In this document: positions 11,601 through 18,777 of the stretch, in pieces
Layout: every line of letters begins with the position of its first letter
How positions within the stretch are numbered: the stretch's first letter is position 1
NCBI RefSeq assembly: GCF_050699935.1
Contig: NZ_JBOHGB010000016.1
Location: 13,831 to 77,830, forward strand
From: Actinophytocola sp050699935
GTDB lineage: Bacteria > Actinomycetota > Actinomycetes > Mycobacteriales > Pseudonocardiaceae
DNA: 64,000 nucleotides
Reading direction: 5' to 3'
Translations under genes and position numbers: made by a program
Notes under the pieces: generated by a model
Database searches by the model: none
What the model saw: only the letters and a program-made list of their open reading frames with translations
What the model was told of the DNA's origin: nothing

Positions 11601-14600
11601 CGTCGCGCGGTCCGTCCGTGCTGCGCGGGGCCTCCGGGACTGGCAGCGCGGCGCGGTCGAGCTTGCCACTCGGCGTGCGCGGCAGCTCCGTCAGCGCGAC
11701 GACGTCGTCCGGTGGCATTGGCAGTGTCCGCGCCAGCGCCGCCGCCACCGCACTTGTGTCCACTGTGGATGGAGTGACGTAGCCGACCAGTCTGGTGCCG
11801 TGCACGGCCGCCGCGGCCTGGCTGACGTCGGGCCGCGCGGCGAGGTGGGCCTCGATCTCACCCAGCTCGACCCGGTTGCCGCGGACCTTCACCTGGCTGT
11901 CGGCTCGTCCCAGGTGGACGAGCGCGCCGCCGTCGAGCCGGCGCACGAGGTCGCCGGTGCGGTACATCCGGTCGCCGGGCCCGCCGAACGGGTCGGCGAC
12001 GAACCGCTGCGCGGTCAGGCCCGGGCGGTCGTGGTAGCCGAGGGCCAGCTGCGCGCCGGCGACGTAGAGCTCGCCGGTGCCCCCGGGCGGCGTCGGCCGC
12101 AGGTAGCGGTCCAGCACGTACAGCCGGGTGTTCGCCACCGGATGTCCAATGGGGACGGTTCCGTCCGATGTGGTGCCGTCGTGGCGCCACCAGGCGACCT
12201 GGACGGCCGCCTCGGTGGGGCCGTACACGTTGTACAGCGGTCCGTGCCACCGGTCGGCGACCTCGCCGGTGAGGGGATCGCCGCCGGCGAGCACGCGCAG
12301 CCCGTCAAGCCCGGCCTCGTGGAGCGCGGGCAGCATCGAGGAGACGGTCAGCAGGGTGGTCACGCCGTGCTCGCGGACCGTGGCGGCGAGCCGCGCGGGG
12401 TCGCGGTGCGCGTCCGGCTCGGCGAGCACGACCGTGGCGCCGGTCGTGAGCGGCCAGAGGACCTCCAGCAGCGAGGGGTCGAAGCTCGCCGAGATCTGGT
12501 GCAGGACCCGGTCGTGCGCGTGGAGCGGGAGCTCGTGGTGCAGCCAGGTCAGCTGGTTCACGATCGCCCGGTGCGGCACCGGCACACCCTTGGGCAGGCC
12601 GGTGGAGCCCGACGTGTAGATCAGGTAGGCGGGATGCCCGGGGGTCGCCCCGGCCGGCCGCCGTGTTGGGACGCCCCTTGCGGAGCGGATGTCCGCGGCC
12701 GTCAGGGTGGTTGTCGCGCCGGAGTCGGTGCGCAGGAACGCGCGGCGGTCGGCGGGGTAGTCGGGGTCGACCGGAACGTAGACGGCGCCGGACTTCAGCA
12801 CACCCAGCAGCGCCACGACCAGCTCCACCGACCGTGGGATCTCCACGGCCACCACGTCACCGCGCACCTCGCACGCGACCGCGTCGGACCACGCGGCCAG
12901 CTCCCGGTAGGTGAGGGACTCGGTACCGATCACGGCCACCGCGTTCGGCGTCTCCGCGGCCTGGGCGTCGAACAGGTCGGCCGTCGTCATGGGTGGAACA
13001 TCCAGGTCGGGACCCGTCAGCGCGGTCGCCGAGGTGAGGTCCAGTCGGGACACCGGGCGGGTCGGGTTCTCGGCGAACGCAGCCAGCAGGCGGGTCAGGC
13101 CCTCGCCGATCCGCGCCGCCGCGGCGGCGGGCACCCGCGCGCCGTCGTACTCCAGGTGGATCGTCAGGTGCTCGCCGGGGACCACGACGACCGCGAGCGG
13201 GTAATGGCCCTTCCCGTACGCCGACACCCCGGCGACCTCGATCGTCTCGGCCGGGTCGGTGAGCTTCGCGACGAGCGGGTAGTTCTCGAACACCAGCAGC
13301 GTGTCGAACAGCTCGGGCAGGCCGGTCAGCCGGTGCAGCTCCGCCAGGCCGACGTGGTGGTGGTCGGTCAGCTCCGACTGCGCCGCCTGCAGCCCGGCGA
13401 GCGCCTCGACGGCCGGCTGCTCCGGACGCCACCTCATCCGTACCGGGATCGTGTTGGCGAACAGGCCGATCATCCCGCCGATACCGTCCACTTCGGACGT
13501 ACGGCCGGACACGGTCGTGCCGAACACCACGTCCTCGCGGCCCGTCAGCCGGCCCAGCAGCAGCCCCCACGCGCCCTGCACGACCGTGCTCAGGGTCAGC
13601 TCGTGCGCCCGCGCGCCGGCGGTGAGCTCGCCGGCCGGGACCTCGACGGTCAGCGAGGCGGGGGACCAGGCGGTCGCCGCCGTCGTGTCGGGCAACAGGG
13701 TCGGCTCGTCCACATCGGACAGGGCCGCCGCCCACGCCGCACGGGCCGCCTCGCGGTCCCGGCTCGCGAGCCAGTCGTGGTAGCGGCGGTAGGGCGGGAC
13801 CGGCGCGAGCCGTGGCGGTTCGCCGCCGGGCGCGTAGTGCGCGAGCAGCTCGTGAACCAGCAGCGGCGCGGACCAGCCGTCCGTCGCGATGTGGTGCAGG
13901 GTCAGCACCACCCAACACCGGCCGGCGTCCCGTACGAGCGCCACCCGCAGCATCGGCGGCCGTGCCAGGTCGAACCCCGTCGCGCGCTCGTCGGCCGCCA
14001 CCGGCTCCGGGGTGCCGGCCGCCTCCCGCCATGGCACCGCGACCCCGTCCGTGACGACCTGGACGATCCGCCCGTCGGGCAGCTGCCGCAACGACGCACG
14101 CAGCGGGGCGTGCCGGTCCAGCACGGCCTGCGCGGCTCGCCGCAGTGCGCCCGGGTCGACCTCGCCACGCAGCTCGACGGTCTGCTGCACGACGTAGACG
14201 TCCTCGACCTGGGCGTGGAAGTAGAGGCCCTCCTGCAGCGGCGTGGCGGGCAGCACGTCGGCCACGTCCGGGCCCACCTCGTCGACCTGCGCCGCCTCCA
14301 ACGTCACGAGCGGGAAGTCCGACGGCGTGTGCCCACCACCGTCCACACGGGACACCTCGACGAGCGCGGCCCGCCACAGGTCGGCGAACCGGGTCACCTC
14401 GGCCTCGTCGAGCACGCCGGGCGGCCAGGTGAGCGTGGCCGTGAAGGTGCCGTCCCGGACCAGCGCGTCGATCGCCAGCACGTGGCGCAGCGGCATCGCC
14501 GGGTCCGCGCCACCGCCGAGGGTGTCGGCGCCCGTGAAGCGGCCCAGGTAGTTGAACAGCAGCTCCGGCGCCGGCCCGGGCACGCGGTCGCGGACGAGCC

Positions 14601-17600
14601 CGTAGCCGATCCCGTTGTCCGGCACCGCGCGCAGCGCCTCCTTGACCCGCCGCACCGCCGTGCCCGGGTCGCCGTCGCCGGCGCTCAGTCCGACCGGGAA
14701 CGTGCTGGTGAACCAGCCGACCGTGCGCGACAGGTCCGCGCCGGGCACCAGCTGCTCCTCGCGGCCGTGACCCTCCAGCTCGACGAGGACCTCGTCGCCG
14801 CCGCGCCACCGGGCGACCGCGATCGCCAGTGCGGCAAGGAGAACGTCGTTGGCCGAGCCGTGGTAGGCGGCCGGCACCGTGGTCAGCAGCGGCCCGGTCA
14901 CCTCCGGCGGCAGCGACACGACACGGGTTCGCGCCGTCGCCGCCGTGTCGCCCGGACCCGGCCTCCGTGTCCCGAGTGGACGGACCGGGCCGGCGAGCTG
15001 GGTGCGCCAGAACGGGATCTCGGCGGTCCGGTCGGCGGCGAGCAGGCCGGCGGCCCAGGCACGGAACGACGTGCCGACCGGTAGGGGTTCCTCCCCGGCC
15101 GCGAGGCGCGCGAGATCCTCGGCCAGGATCCGCCAGGACACGCCGTCCACCACGAGGTGGTGCGCGACGAACAGCAGCCGCCGGTCGTCCGCGAACCACA
15201 CCGCGCGCAGCATCCGCCCCTCGGCGGGCGCGAGCCGGGCGACCGCACGCCGCCGCGCGAGCACTGGGTCCGCGCCGGCCTCCGCCCGGTCGAGCAGGTC
15301 GGCGTCGGCGGGGCCGGGTGGCGGGACCTCGAGTGTCCACTCGGGAGTGAGCCGGGCGCGCAGCAGGTCGTGGTGGTCGACCAGCCGCTGGAGGATCGCC
15401 GCGAGGCGGTCGGCAGTGAAGTCGGGGAGGTCGGGGACGGGCAGCACCATCGACTGGTGGAAGCCGTCGACAGGGCAACCGAGGACGCGCAGCCAGCCGA
15501 TGATGGGCGTCGCCGGCACGACCCCGATGCCGGTGCCGTCCTCGCCGTGCCGGGTGGTCAGGGGTTGCGCGGTCGCGGCCAGCGCGGCGACCGTGCGGTG
15601 GCGGAACACGTCGCGCGGGGTGATCAGCAGGCCGGCCGCGCGGGCCCGGCTCACCAGCTGGATCGCCACGATGCTGTCGCCGCCGAGGGCGAAGAAGCTG
15701 TCGTGCACGCCGACCGACGGCAGGCCGAGCACGCTCGCGAACGCCCCGGCCAGCTCCCGCTCGGCGTCGGTGCCCGGTGCCGTGTCCCCGGCGAGCCCGG
15801 CCCAGTCCGGCTCCGGCAGCGCGCGGATGTCGAGCTTTCCGTTGGGCGTCAACGGAAGTCGACCGTCCACGGCGACCACCGCGGACGGCACGAGGTACTC
15901 CGGCAGATGCTCGCCCGTGTATTCGCGCAGTCCCTCGGCGGGCCCTACGACGTAGGCCACCAGCCGCAGCCCGCCGCGCTGGTCCGGCCGGGCGACCACC
16001 GCCGCCTGGCCGACCTCGGGGTGGCGCAGCAGCACGCTCTCCACCTCGCCCGGCTCCACCCGGTGCCCGCGGATCTTGACCTGGCTGTCCGACCGGCCCA
16101 GGAACTCGAGGTTCCCGTCCGAAGACCTGCTTGCGGGGTCGAGCATCGGCACCGCGCGCCAGCGCACCCGGTCACCCGTCCGGTACATCCGCGTCCCGGG
16201 CTCGCCGAACGGGTCGGCGACGAACCGCGACGCGGTCAGGCCGGGCCGGCCCCGGTAGCCGCGCGCGAGGCCGCGACCGCCGACGTACAGCTCGCCGGTC
16301 ACCCCGACGCCGACCGGCCGCAGTGCGTGGTCGAGCACGTAGAGCCGCGTGTTCGGGTCCGGCCCGCCGATGGGCACCGGACCGTCCCAGCCGGGGGCGG
16401 CCGGCCACAGCGTGGAGTTCACCGTCGCCTCGGTCAGCCCGTACGCGACCACCACCCGCATCGTCGACGACCAGCGCGCCACCAGCTCGGCCGGCACCGC
16501 CTCGGTACCGACCACGAGCACCCCGCCCGCGGGCAGCCGACACTCCGGCGGCAGCGCGGCCACCAGCGACGGCGGCAGGATCATGTGCGTCACGCCCTGC
16601 TCGGCGAGGTAGTCCGTCAGCTCCGGCCCGGCGACGCGCCGGTGCTCGGGCACCAGCACCACGCGCGCGCCGGTGCCCAGCGCCATGCACAGGTCCCACA
16701 CGGCCACGTCGAAGCCGGCCGACGCGAACTGGAGCACGCGGCTCGACGCGGTGACCCCGAGGCGGTCCACCGCGGTCGCGACCAGGCTGCCGATGCCGTC
16801 GTGCGGAACCACGACGCCCTTCGGCCGGCCGGTCGACCCCGACGTGTAGATCACGTATGCCGCCCCCCGCAACGGCACCGTGACGTCCACATCGGACGGA
16901 TCGAGGGCGGAGAGGTCGGCGTCGAGGTCGGCCGGGGTGAGCACGAACCGGGCGCCCGCGTCGGAGGTCAGGTAGGTGAGCCGCTCCGCCGGGTCGTCGG
17001 GGTCCAGCGGCAGGTAGGCCGCCCCCGCCTTCATGACCGCCAGCAGCGCCACGACGAGGTCGGTCGAGCGGGGCAGCGCCACGCCCACGACGTCCTCGGG
17101 GGCCACGCCGCGCGCGATCAGCCGCCGCGCGAGCCGGTTCGCCGCCGTGTTCAGCTCCGCGTAGGTCAGCGCCTCGTCCTCGCACACCAGCGCCACCGCG
17201 TCCGGCGTGCGGCGCGCCTGCCGCTCGACCAGCGCCGGCCACGTGAGGTCGTCCGTCTCGCGCGGGGAGGTCCCGAAGGCCAGCAGCGGGGCCATGTCCG
17301 GCACCAGGGCCACGTCGGTCAGCCGCGCGTCCGGTGTGGTCACGATCGCGTCCAGCATGGCGTGCAGGCCGGCCTCGTGCGTGGCGAGCTCCGCCTGCCC
17401 GCACACCGATGCGTCCGCGTCCAGGTCGAGCAGGAACGCGCCGCCGGGGTGTTCGAAGACGTTGACCGTAAGGTCGGGCACCGGTCCCGGCCACACGTCG
17501 TGCATGGTCGTGGTGGCCGTGCCGAACCAGAGGTCGGACGCGTAGCCGATGACGTTCACCGCCGGGCCGGCGAGCCCCGCGACGCCGTCGGCCACGCCGA

Positions 17601-18711
17601 GCTCGCGCGCCAGCTCCTCGGCACGGAACCGGCTGTGCGCCACGACCTCCCACACCTCGTCCGCCGCGGTGGCGACCACGTCCCCGAGCGTGCCCCGTGC
17701 CGGGACTCGCACCCGCAGCGGCAGGACGTTGGACACCATGCCCGGCACGGTCCGCTGGGCCACCCCGGCCCGCCCGGTCACCGGCAGCCCCAGCACGACG
17801 TCGGCGGCACCGGTCACCCGGTGCGTGTAGCCCGCGACCGCCGCGATCAGCACCCGCGACAGCCGCGTCCCGGCCCGCTCGGCGTACGCGCGCAGCCGCG
17901 CGGCCCGCTCACCGTCCAGTGTGGACCGGCGGCGCTCGATCCGGTCGACCGGCGCGCTCGCCCGGTCCAGCAGTCGGGCCGGCTCCGGCGCTTCGGCGAA
18001 CCGGGCCAGCCAGTACGCGCGGTCCACGGCGTACCGCGGGCTCGCGCGGTATGCCTCGTCGGCCGCGGTGAGCCGGGCCAGCGGCCAGTCCACCGCCGGC
18101 GGACCGGTGCCGGCGTAGCGCTGCGCCGCGCGCCGCGCCAGGAGCGTGACGCCCACCCCGTCGATGACGATGTGGTGGTACCGCTGGTGCCACCACACCC
18201 GGTCGTCGCCGACCCGCAGCAGCGCGTGCCGGAACAGCGGGCCCCGGGTGAGGTCGATCGGTCGGGCGCGGTCCTCGAAGGCCCAGGCGAGCGCGGCGGC
18301 CTCCGGGTCGGCCACCGAGCGGAAGTCCAGCAGCGGCACGGAGATCTCGCCCGGCGGCCCGGGGTGCTGCCGCGGGGCGTCGTCGAACCGTGTCTCGAAG
18401 CACACGTGCAGGCACTCGGCCTCGGCCACCGCCGTCGCGATCGCCGCGGCCAGCCGGTCGAGGTCGACCGCGCCCCGGATGTCCAGGTACAACGCGATGT
18501 TGAATGCCGTGGTGTCCGGCTCTACCTGCTGTGCGTACCAGACGCCGGCCTGCGCGCCGGTGAGCGGCAGTCCCGCCTCCCCGGAATTCAATGTGTCGGT
18601 TGCGTTGGGGGGCGGAGGTTCTGTCTGGGCGCGTACTTGTGGCTGGGTTGCGTCACTGTCCCCTGAGGTGCGGTTGCGAAGCGCTCGGCTTGATTCGTAC
18701 TTGGGTGCCAT
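2665..18711 (-). CDS. tetramodular non-ribosomal peptide synthetase (hydroxamate siderophore)
   Basis: About 5,348 aa; assembles the siderophore peptide. Domain order from core motifs: C1 (HHIVIDG, nt ~18,170)-A1 (TSGSTG ~16,840)-T1 (LGGDS ~15,680)-E1 (HHLVVDG ~15,150); C2 (HHIATDG ~13,890)-A2 (~12,610)-T2 (~11,500)-E2 (~10,960); C3 (~9,650)-A3 (~8,240)-T3 (LGGHS ~7,100); C4 (HHITTDE ~6,550)-A4 (~4,990)-T4 (~3,840); C5 terminal (~3,470). C2 and C3 have the PLQEGL start seen in domains accepting D-residues, matching the upstream E domains. By-eye specificity residues of A3 are D-M-E-N-L-G-L-I-N, the known hydroxyornithine code; A1 and A4 resemble each other. C5 has SYRAVDE instead of HHxxxDG. 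There is no thioesterase, so release probably uses C5. ATG 18711 has GAGGAG upstream and lies 20 nt from an iron box. Repeat-like insertions are listed separately. Confidence 0.94.
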   Translation of the reverse strand: MAPKYESSRALRNRTSGDSDATQPQVRAQTEPPPPNATDTLNSGEAGLPLTGAQAGVWYAQQVEPDTTAFNIALYLDIRGAVDLDRLAAAIATAVAEAECLHVCFETRFDDAPRQHPGPPGEISVPLLDFRSVADPEAAALAWAFEDRARPIDLTRGPLFRHALLRVGDDRVWWHQRYHHIVIDGVGVTLLARRAAQRYAGTGPPAVDWPLARLTAADEAYRASPRYAVDRAYWLARFAEAPEPARLLDRASAPVDRIERRRSTLDGERAARLRAYAERAGTRLSRVLIAAVAGYTHRVTGAADVVLGLPVTGRAGVAQRTVPGMVSNVLPLRVRVPARGTLGDVVATAADEVWEVVAHSRFRAEELARELGVADGVAGLAGPAVNVIGYASDLWFGTATTTMHDVWPGPVPDLTVNVFEHPGGAFLLDLDADASVCGQAELATHEAGLHAMLDAIVTTPDARLTDVALVPDMAPLLAFGTSPRETDDLTWPALVERQARRTPDAVALVCEDEALTYAELNTAANRLARRLIARGVAPEDVVGVALPRSTDLVVALLAVMKAGAAYLPLDPDDPAERLTYLTSDAGARFVLTPADLDADLSALDPSDVDVTVPLRGAAYVIYTSGSTGRPKGVVVPHDGIGSLVATAVDRLGVTASSRVLQFASAGFDVAVWDLCMALGTGARVVLVPEHRRVAGPELTDYLAEQGVTHMILPPSLVAALPPECRLPAGGVLVVGTEAVPAELVARWSSTMRVVVAYGLTEATVNSTLWPAAPGWDGPVPIGGPDPNTRLYVLDHALRPVGVGVTGELYVGGRGLARGYRGRPGLTASRFVADPFGEPGTRMYRTGDRVRWRAVPMLDPASRSSDGNLEFLGRSDSQVKIRGHRVEPGEVESVLLRHPEVGQAAVVARPDQRGGLRLVAYVVGPAEGLREYTGEHLPEYLVPSAVVAVDGRLPLTPNGKLDIRALPEPDWAGLAGDTAPGTDAERELAGAFASVLGLPSVGVHDSFFALGGDSIVAIQLVSRARAAGLLITPRDVFRHRTVAALAATAQPLTTRHGEDGTGIGVVPATPIIGWLRVLGCPVDGFHQSMVLPVPDLPDFTADRLAAILQRLVDHHDLLRARLTPEWTLEVPPPGPADADLLDRAEAGADPVLARRRAVARLAPAEGRMLRAVWFADDRRLLFVAHHLVVDGVSWRILAEDLARLAAGEEPLPVGTSFRAWAAGLLAADRTAEIPFWRTQLAGPVRPLGTRRPGPGDTAATARTRVVSLPPEVTGPLLTTVPAAYHGSANDVLLAALAIAVARWRGGDEVLVELEGHGREEQLVPGADLSRTVGWFTSTFPVGLSAGDGDPGTAVRRVKEALRAVPDNGIGYGLVRDRVPGPAPELLFNYLGRFTGADTLGGGADPAMPLRHVLAIDALVRDGTFTATLTWPPGVLDEAEVTRFADLWRAALVEVSRVDGGGHTPSDFPLVTLEAAQVDEVGPDVADVLPATPLQEGLYFHAQVEDVYVVQQTVELRGEVDPGALRRAAQAVLDRHAPLRASLRQLPDGRIVQVVTDGVAVPWREAAGTPEPVAADERATGFDLARPPMLRVALVRDAGRCWVVLTLHHIATDGWSAPLLVHELLAHYAPGGEPPRLAPVPPYRRYHDWLASRDREAARAAWAAALSDVDEPTLLPDTTAATAWSPASLTVEVPAGELTAGARAHELTLSTVVQGAWGLLLGRLTGREDVVFGTTVSGRTSEVDGIGGMIGLFANTIPVRMRWRPEQPAVEALAGLQAAQSELTDHHHVGLAELHRLTGLPELFDTLLVFENYPLVAKLTDPAETIEVAGVSAYGKGHYPLAVVVVPGEHLTIHLEYDGARVPAAAAARIGEGLTRLLAAFAENPTRPVSRLDLTSATALTGPDLDVPPMTTADLFDAQAAETPNAVAVIGTESLTYRELAAWSDAVACEVRGDVVAVEIPRSVELVVALLGVLKSGAVYVPVDPDYPADRRAFLRTDSGATTTLTAADIRSARGVPTRRPAGATPGHPAYLIYTSGSTGLPKGVPVPHRAIVNQLTWLHHELPLHAHDRVLHQISASFDPSLLEVLWPLTTGATVVLAEPDAHRDPARLAATVREHGVTTLLTVSSMLPALHEAGLDGLRVLAGGDPLTGEVADRWHGPLYNVYGPTEAAVQVAWWRHDGTTSDGTVPIGHPVANTRLYVLDRYLRPTPPGGTGELYVAGAQLALGYHDRPGLTAQRFVADPFGGPGDRMYRTGDLVRRLDGGALVHLGRADSQVKVRGNRVELGEIEAHLAARPDVSQAAAAVHGTRLVGYVTPSTVDTSAVAAALARTLPMPPDDVVALTELPRTPSGKLDRAALPVPEAPRSTDGPRDDRERVLCDIFATVLRLDRVGPGEDFFTLGGDSIGSITVSGQARRAGIDVSPKDVFERRTPAALAATTMPDPLPRADDDDIGDGIGDVPLLPVVHQLRERGGPIDRFTLSMLLRTPAGATRERLTATLQAILDRHDGLRLKLIRIAPVLWSLETLPAATAELRRVDVREADLRAAVAEESAAEANRLAPEDGAMLRFVWFDAGDEPGRLLIVAHHLVVDGVSWRILFADLATAWQGRPLDPVPTSLRRFARTITEQAQSPHRLAELTHWTDTHAPGAELVPGARPGTVRELRTHVVDLSTEDTEPLLRAGDLTEVLLAALRVAVTRWRGKADLLVDVERHGREGDLDLSRTVGWLTSVQPVRLPASANTAELVRERLRAAPDHGIGYGMLRHLNAQAAPLLAGLPAAQVLFNYFGRFPAEARQDWAPAPEADALDPLPDPDLGLSHVLALDTMCAQTPDGARLRATWSWAGGLDAADVHRLADLWHGALYELAGTESAVLDHVSAVAGQPVDDVWPLSPLQEGLFFHAGYDTSGLDVYTAQSAMDFAGRLDVGRLRAACATLLARNPSLRAGFTSDGVANPVQFIATAPALPIEVVDLTGSPDPHARARELMDADRARRFDLADPPLCRMLVLRFADDDAAGDRLVISHHLILWDGWSQGHFLDQLLALYERAGDDRDLPTPGSYRDYLTWLSTQDNDAARAAWREALAGLAEPTLVGRAEVAMRPVIPRRLVVEIDAEPLRAAARHAGVTLNALLNAAWALVLAGATGRDDVVFGTTVAGRPTEVPSVESAIGLFLNTVPVRVALDPHETVARLLGRIQDQRTALMPHEYLGLGELQQAAGHAPLFDTLFVLQNFVDADSFATLGERYGITDASGVDATHYPLTLVVTPGPTLRVKLEYRPDVVDEATAKSRLTRFTTLLDRLAADPNALVGRLDLLLPPESELLAAEWAAGKHPLPDDTIADLLAARATRTPEESALVFGGTTLTYAELDARINRLARLLLARGAAPETVVALALPRSIEMVVALFAVLRTGAAYLPLDLDHPVDRLRLMVDDAVPVCLLSMSTVDPVLSAGAVRLDDPAVLAELASLPGTEIADSERPAFAHGVPGRLEHPAYVIYTSGSTGRPKGVVTPYRGLTNMQHNHRAKIFGPTVAGAGRRLRIAHTVSFAFDMSWEELLWLVEGHEVHVCDEELRRDAEALVAYCAAHEIDVVNVTPTYAQLLFEEGLLAGHVPPLVLLGGEAVSDAVWRRLRETDGTHGYNLYGPTEYTINTLGASTMDSETPTVGRPIWNTRGYVLDARLRPVPPGAPGELYIAGTGLARGYHGRPGLTAERFVADPFGPPGSRMYRTGDLVRRRQDGNLDFLGRTDDQVKIRGYRVEPGEIETVLTSHPAVTRAAVVAAEGRLVAYVVAGVVAGEADLRGYLTRRLPDYLVPAAIVPVDGLPLTVNGKLDVRALPAPEFTPGREPATRTEEVLCGLFADVLGVERVGADDGFFELGGHSLLATRLISRARTAFGVDLAIRDLFEAPTVAGLADRVAAAIAPAQPQLTARERPHELPLSPAQQRLWLLQQLGDSATYNFPLVFRLRGALDLDAWRAALADVVARHEALRTVFVERDGVPYQRIVPAMDPVVEVVDRTEHTVADTVADAVARPFELATELPLRVTVARVTDSEHVVVVLLHHITTDEWSDRPFLRDLADAYTARVRGTAPEWTPLAVQYADYTLWQRELLGDPSDPDSVAGTQLAYWQRALDGVPQELELATDRPRPARPTFRGGEELLTLPNEVSAGLRALGSQTGASMFMLLHAAVAALLHRLGAGTDLPLGAPIAGRVDDALDELVGFFVNTLVLRTSVSGRQSFAELVASVKETDLAAFSHADVPFEAVVERLNPARSTSRNPLFQVMVGYHTVTGERLGLTGLTVEPLPSRTGTAKFDLVFSFAEHTASGSDGALAGWTDERAQARQRRAREEGRRPVAENRSEPSNTASGRIDCRLEYSTDLFDADTVALLGDRLRRLLATVAADPATRLSDMDLRTGAERHDVVEGFNATDRTVPELTMPELFARRVAAKPDADAVVDGPVTLTYAQLDDRANRIANLLRRHGVGAEDVVGLAVPRSAEMVAAVLAVVRLGAAYLPLDLSHPADRLAYLLADARARLVLTTEAASGKVPDTDATRLVLDAPGVTLDDPTPVETVPLGLDSAAYVIYTSGSTGRPKGVVVPHDGIASLAATAIDRMRLRADSRVLQYASVGFDVAVFELTMALCVGRTLVLAPEEVRTAGRELTEFLRRERVTHLILPPSLVSALPDGCEPPAGATILVGTETVPSDLIGRWAGRLNVLAAYGLTEATVNSTLWQADPTWTGAVPIGVPDPNTRVYVLDETLRPVPPGVTGELYVAGRGLARGYLGRAVLTAERFVACPFEPGTRMYRTGDRARWRRDGVLDFLGRVDDQVKVRGFRIELGEIEATLARHPSVRQAAVVADRANQVTRLVGYVAPASGVVDGVVDPVELRAHLARFLPEHMLPATIVPLDGPLPLTTNGKLDRRALPAVDWSTLAGTDRPATPAQRRLARVFAEVLGLPSVGVHDDFFGLGGHSMAAMRLCGRVRAVFGVDLAIRDVFDAPTVAALADRLGGAAAARPALRRRTGSGPVEAPVRRNHSGGIDQAFAIQWSDVDTATLMAAVDDVVARHEPLRDGSLFHARWLADSSTLELTMSYRAVDEWSVVPLLRDLHRAYEARRAGHAPEWTELPVTYSDYAAWAGEVLDAMGGEQLAYWRARLAGLPRLSLPVDRPGPAGDAADFVGVTLDSALHARIDELARATRTSMFMVLQAALARLLTARGAGTDLPIGTLVAGRSEPALADLVGCFFNMVVLRTDTAGKPDFSSLLARIRESNLDDLDHQDVPLADVLPDRPQVMLVHHERARLPGGITALPTGRTAADLTLAFYEPPDGEPVVCYLHYRTDLFDRTTIESLGRELVTILQSEV
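5648..5783. repeat. in-frame insertion in NRPS C4 flanked by 13-bp direct repeats
   Basis: CCGCTCGCGGTGT occurs at 5648-5660 and again at 5771-5783, 123 bp (41 codons) apart. The protein between the copies is a charged, Arg-rich stretch (for example DERAQARQRRAREEG) that interrupts a conserved condensation-domain segment (FDLVFSFAE ... CRLEYSTDLFD). The reading frame is preserved. It looks like an inserted element with a target-site duplication. Its ends resemble the spacer at 27,213-27,358. Confidence 0.7.
16120..16152. repeat. 33-bp in-frame insertion in NRPS A1
   Basis: The A1 sequence reads RTGDRVRWRA, then VPMLDPASRSS, then DGNLEFLGR. Modules 3 and 4 and adenylation domains in general go straight from the Arg/Trp strand to DGxLxFLGR. 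The extra 11 residues correspond to exactly 33 bp at the surface loop between core motifs A7 and A8. Confidence 0.55.
18573..18711 (-). repeat. interspersed repeat R1, copy 1 (NRPS N-terminal leader)
   Basis: 139 bp closely matching 30,631-30,770. Identical blocks include CCGCCTCCCCGGAATTCAA and TCCCCTGAGGTGCGGTTG. In both copies the element's outer end carries the ATG with a purine-rich ribosome site just upstream. Here it encodes the first ~46 residues of the NRPS, before the condensation domain begins at LPLTGAQAG. Confidence 0.8.
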
Positions 18712-18731
18712 CGCTCCTCGCCAGCCCAGGG

Positions 18732-18750
18732 TTAGGTTAGGCGAACCTAA
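18732..18750. promoter_or_regulatory. iron box (IdeR/DmdR-type operator) of the NRPS operon
   Basis: TTAGGTTAGGCGAACCTAA differs from the consensus iron box TTAGGTTAGGCTAACCTAA at one position. It sits 20 bp upstream of the NRPS ATG at 18711, so it should control the NRPS-MbtH operon together with the box at 1469-1486. Confidence 0.93.
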
Positions 18751-18777
18751 CACACGACTCGGGAGGGGGGCAGTCTC

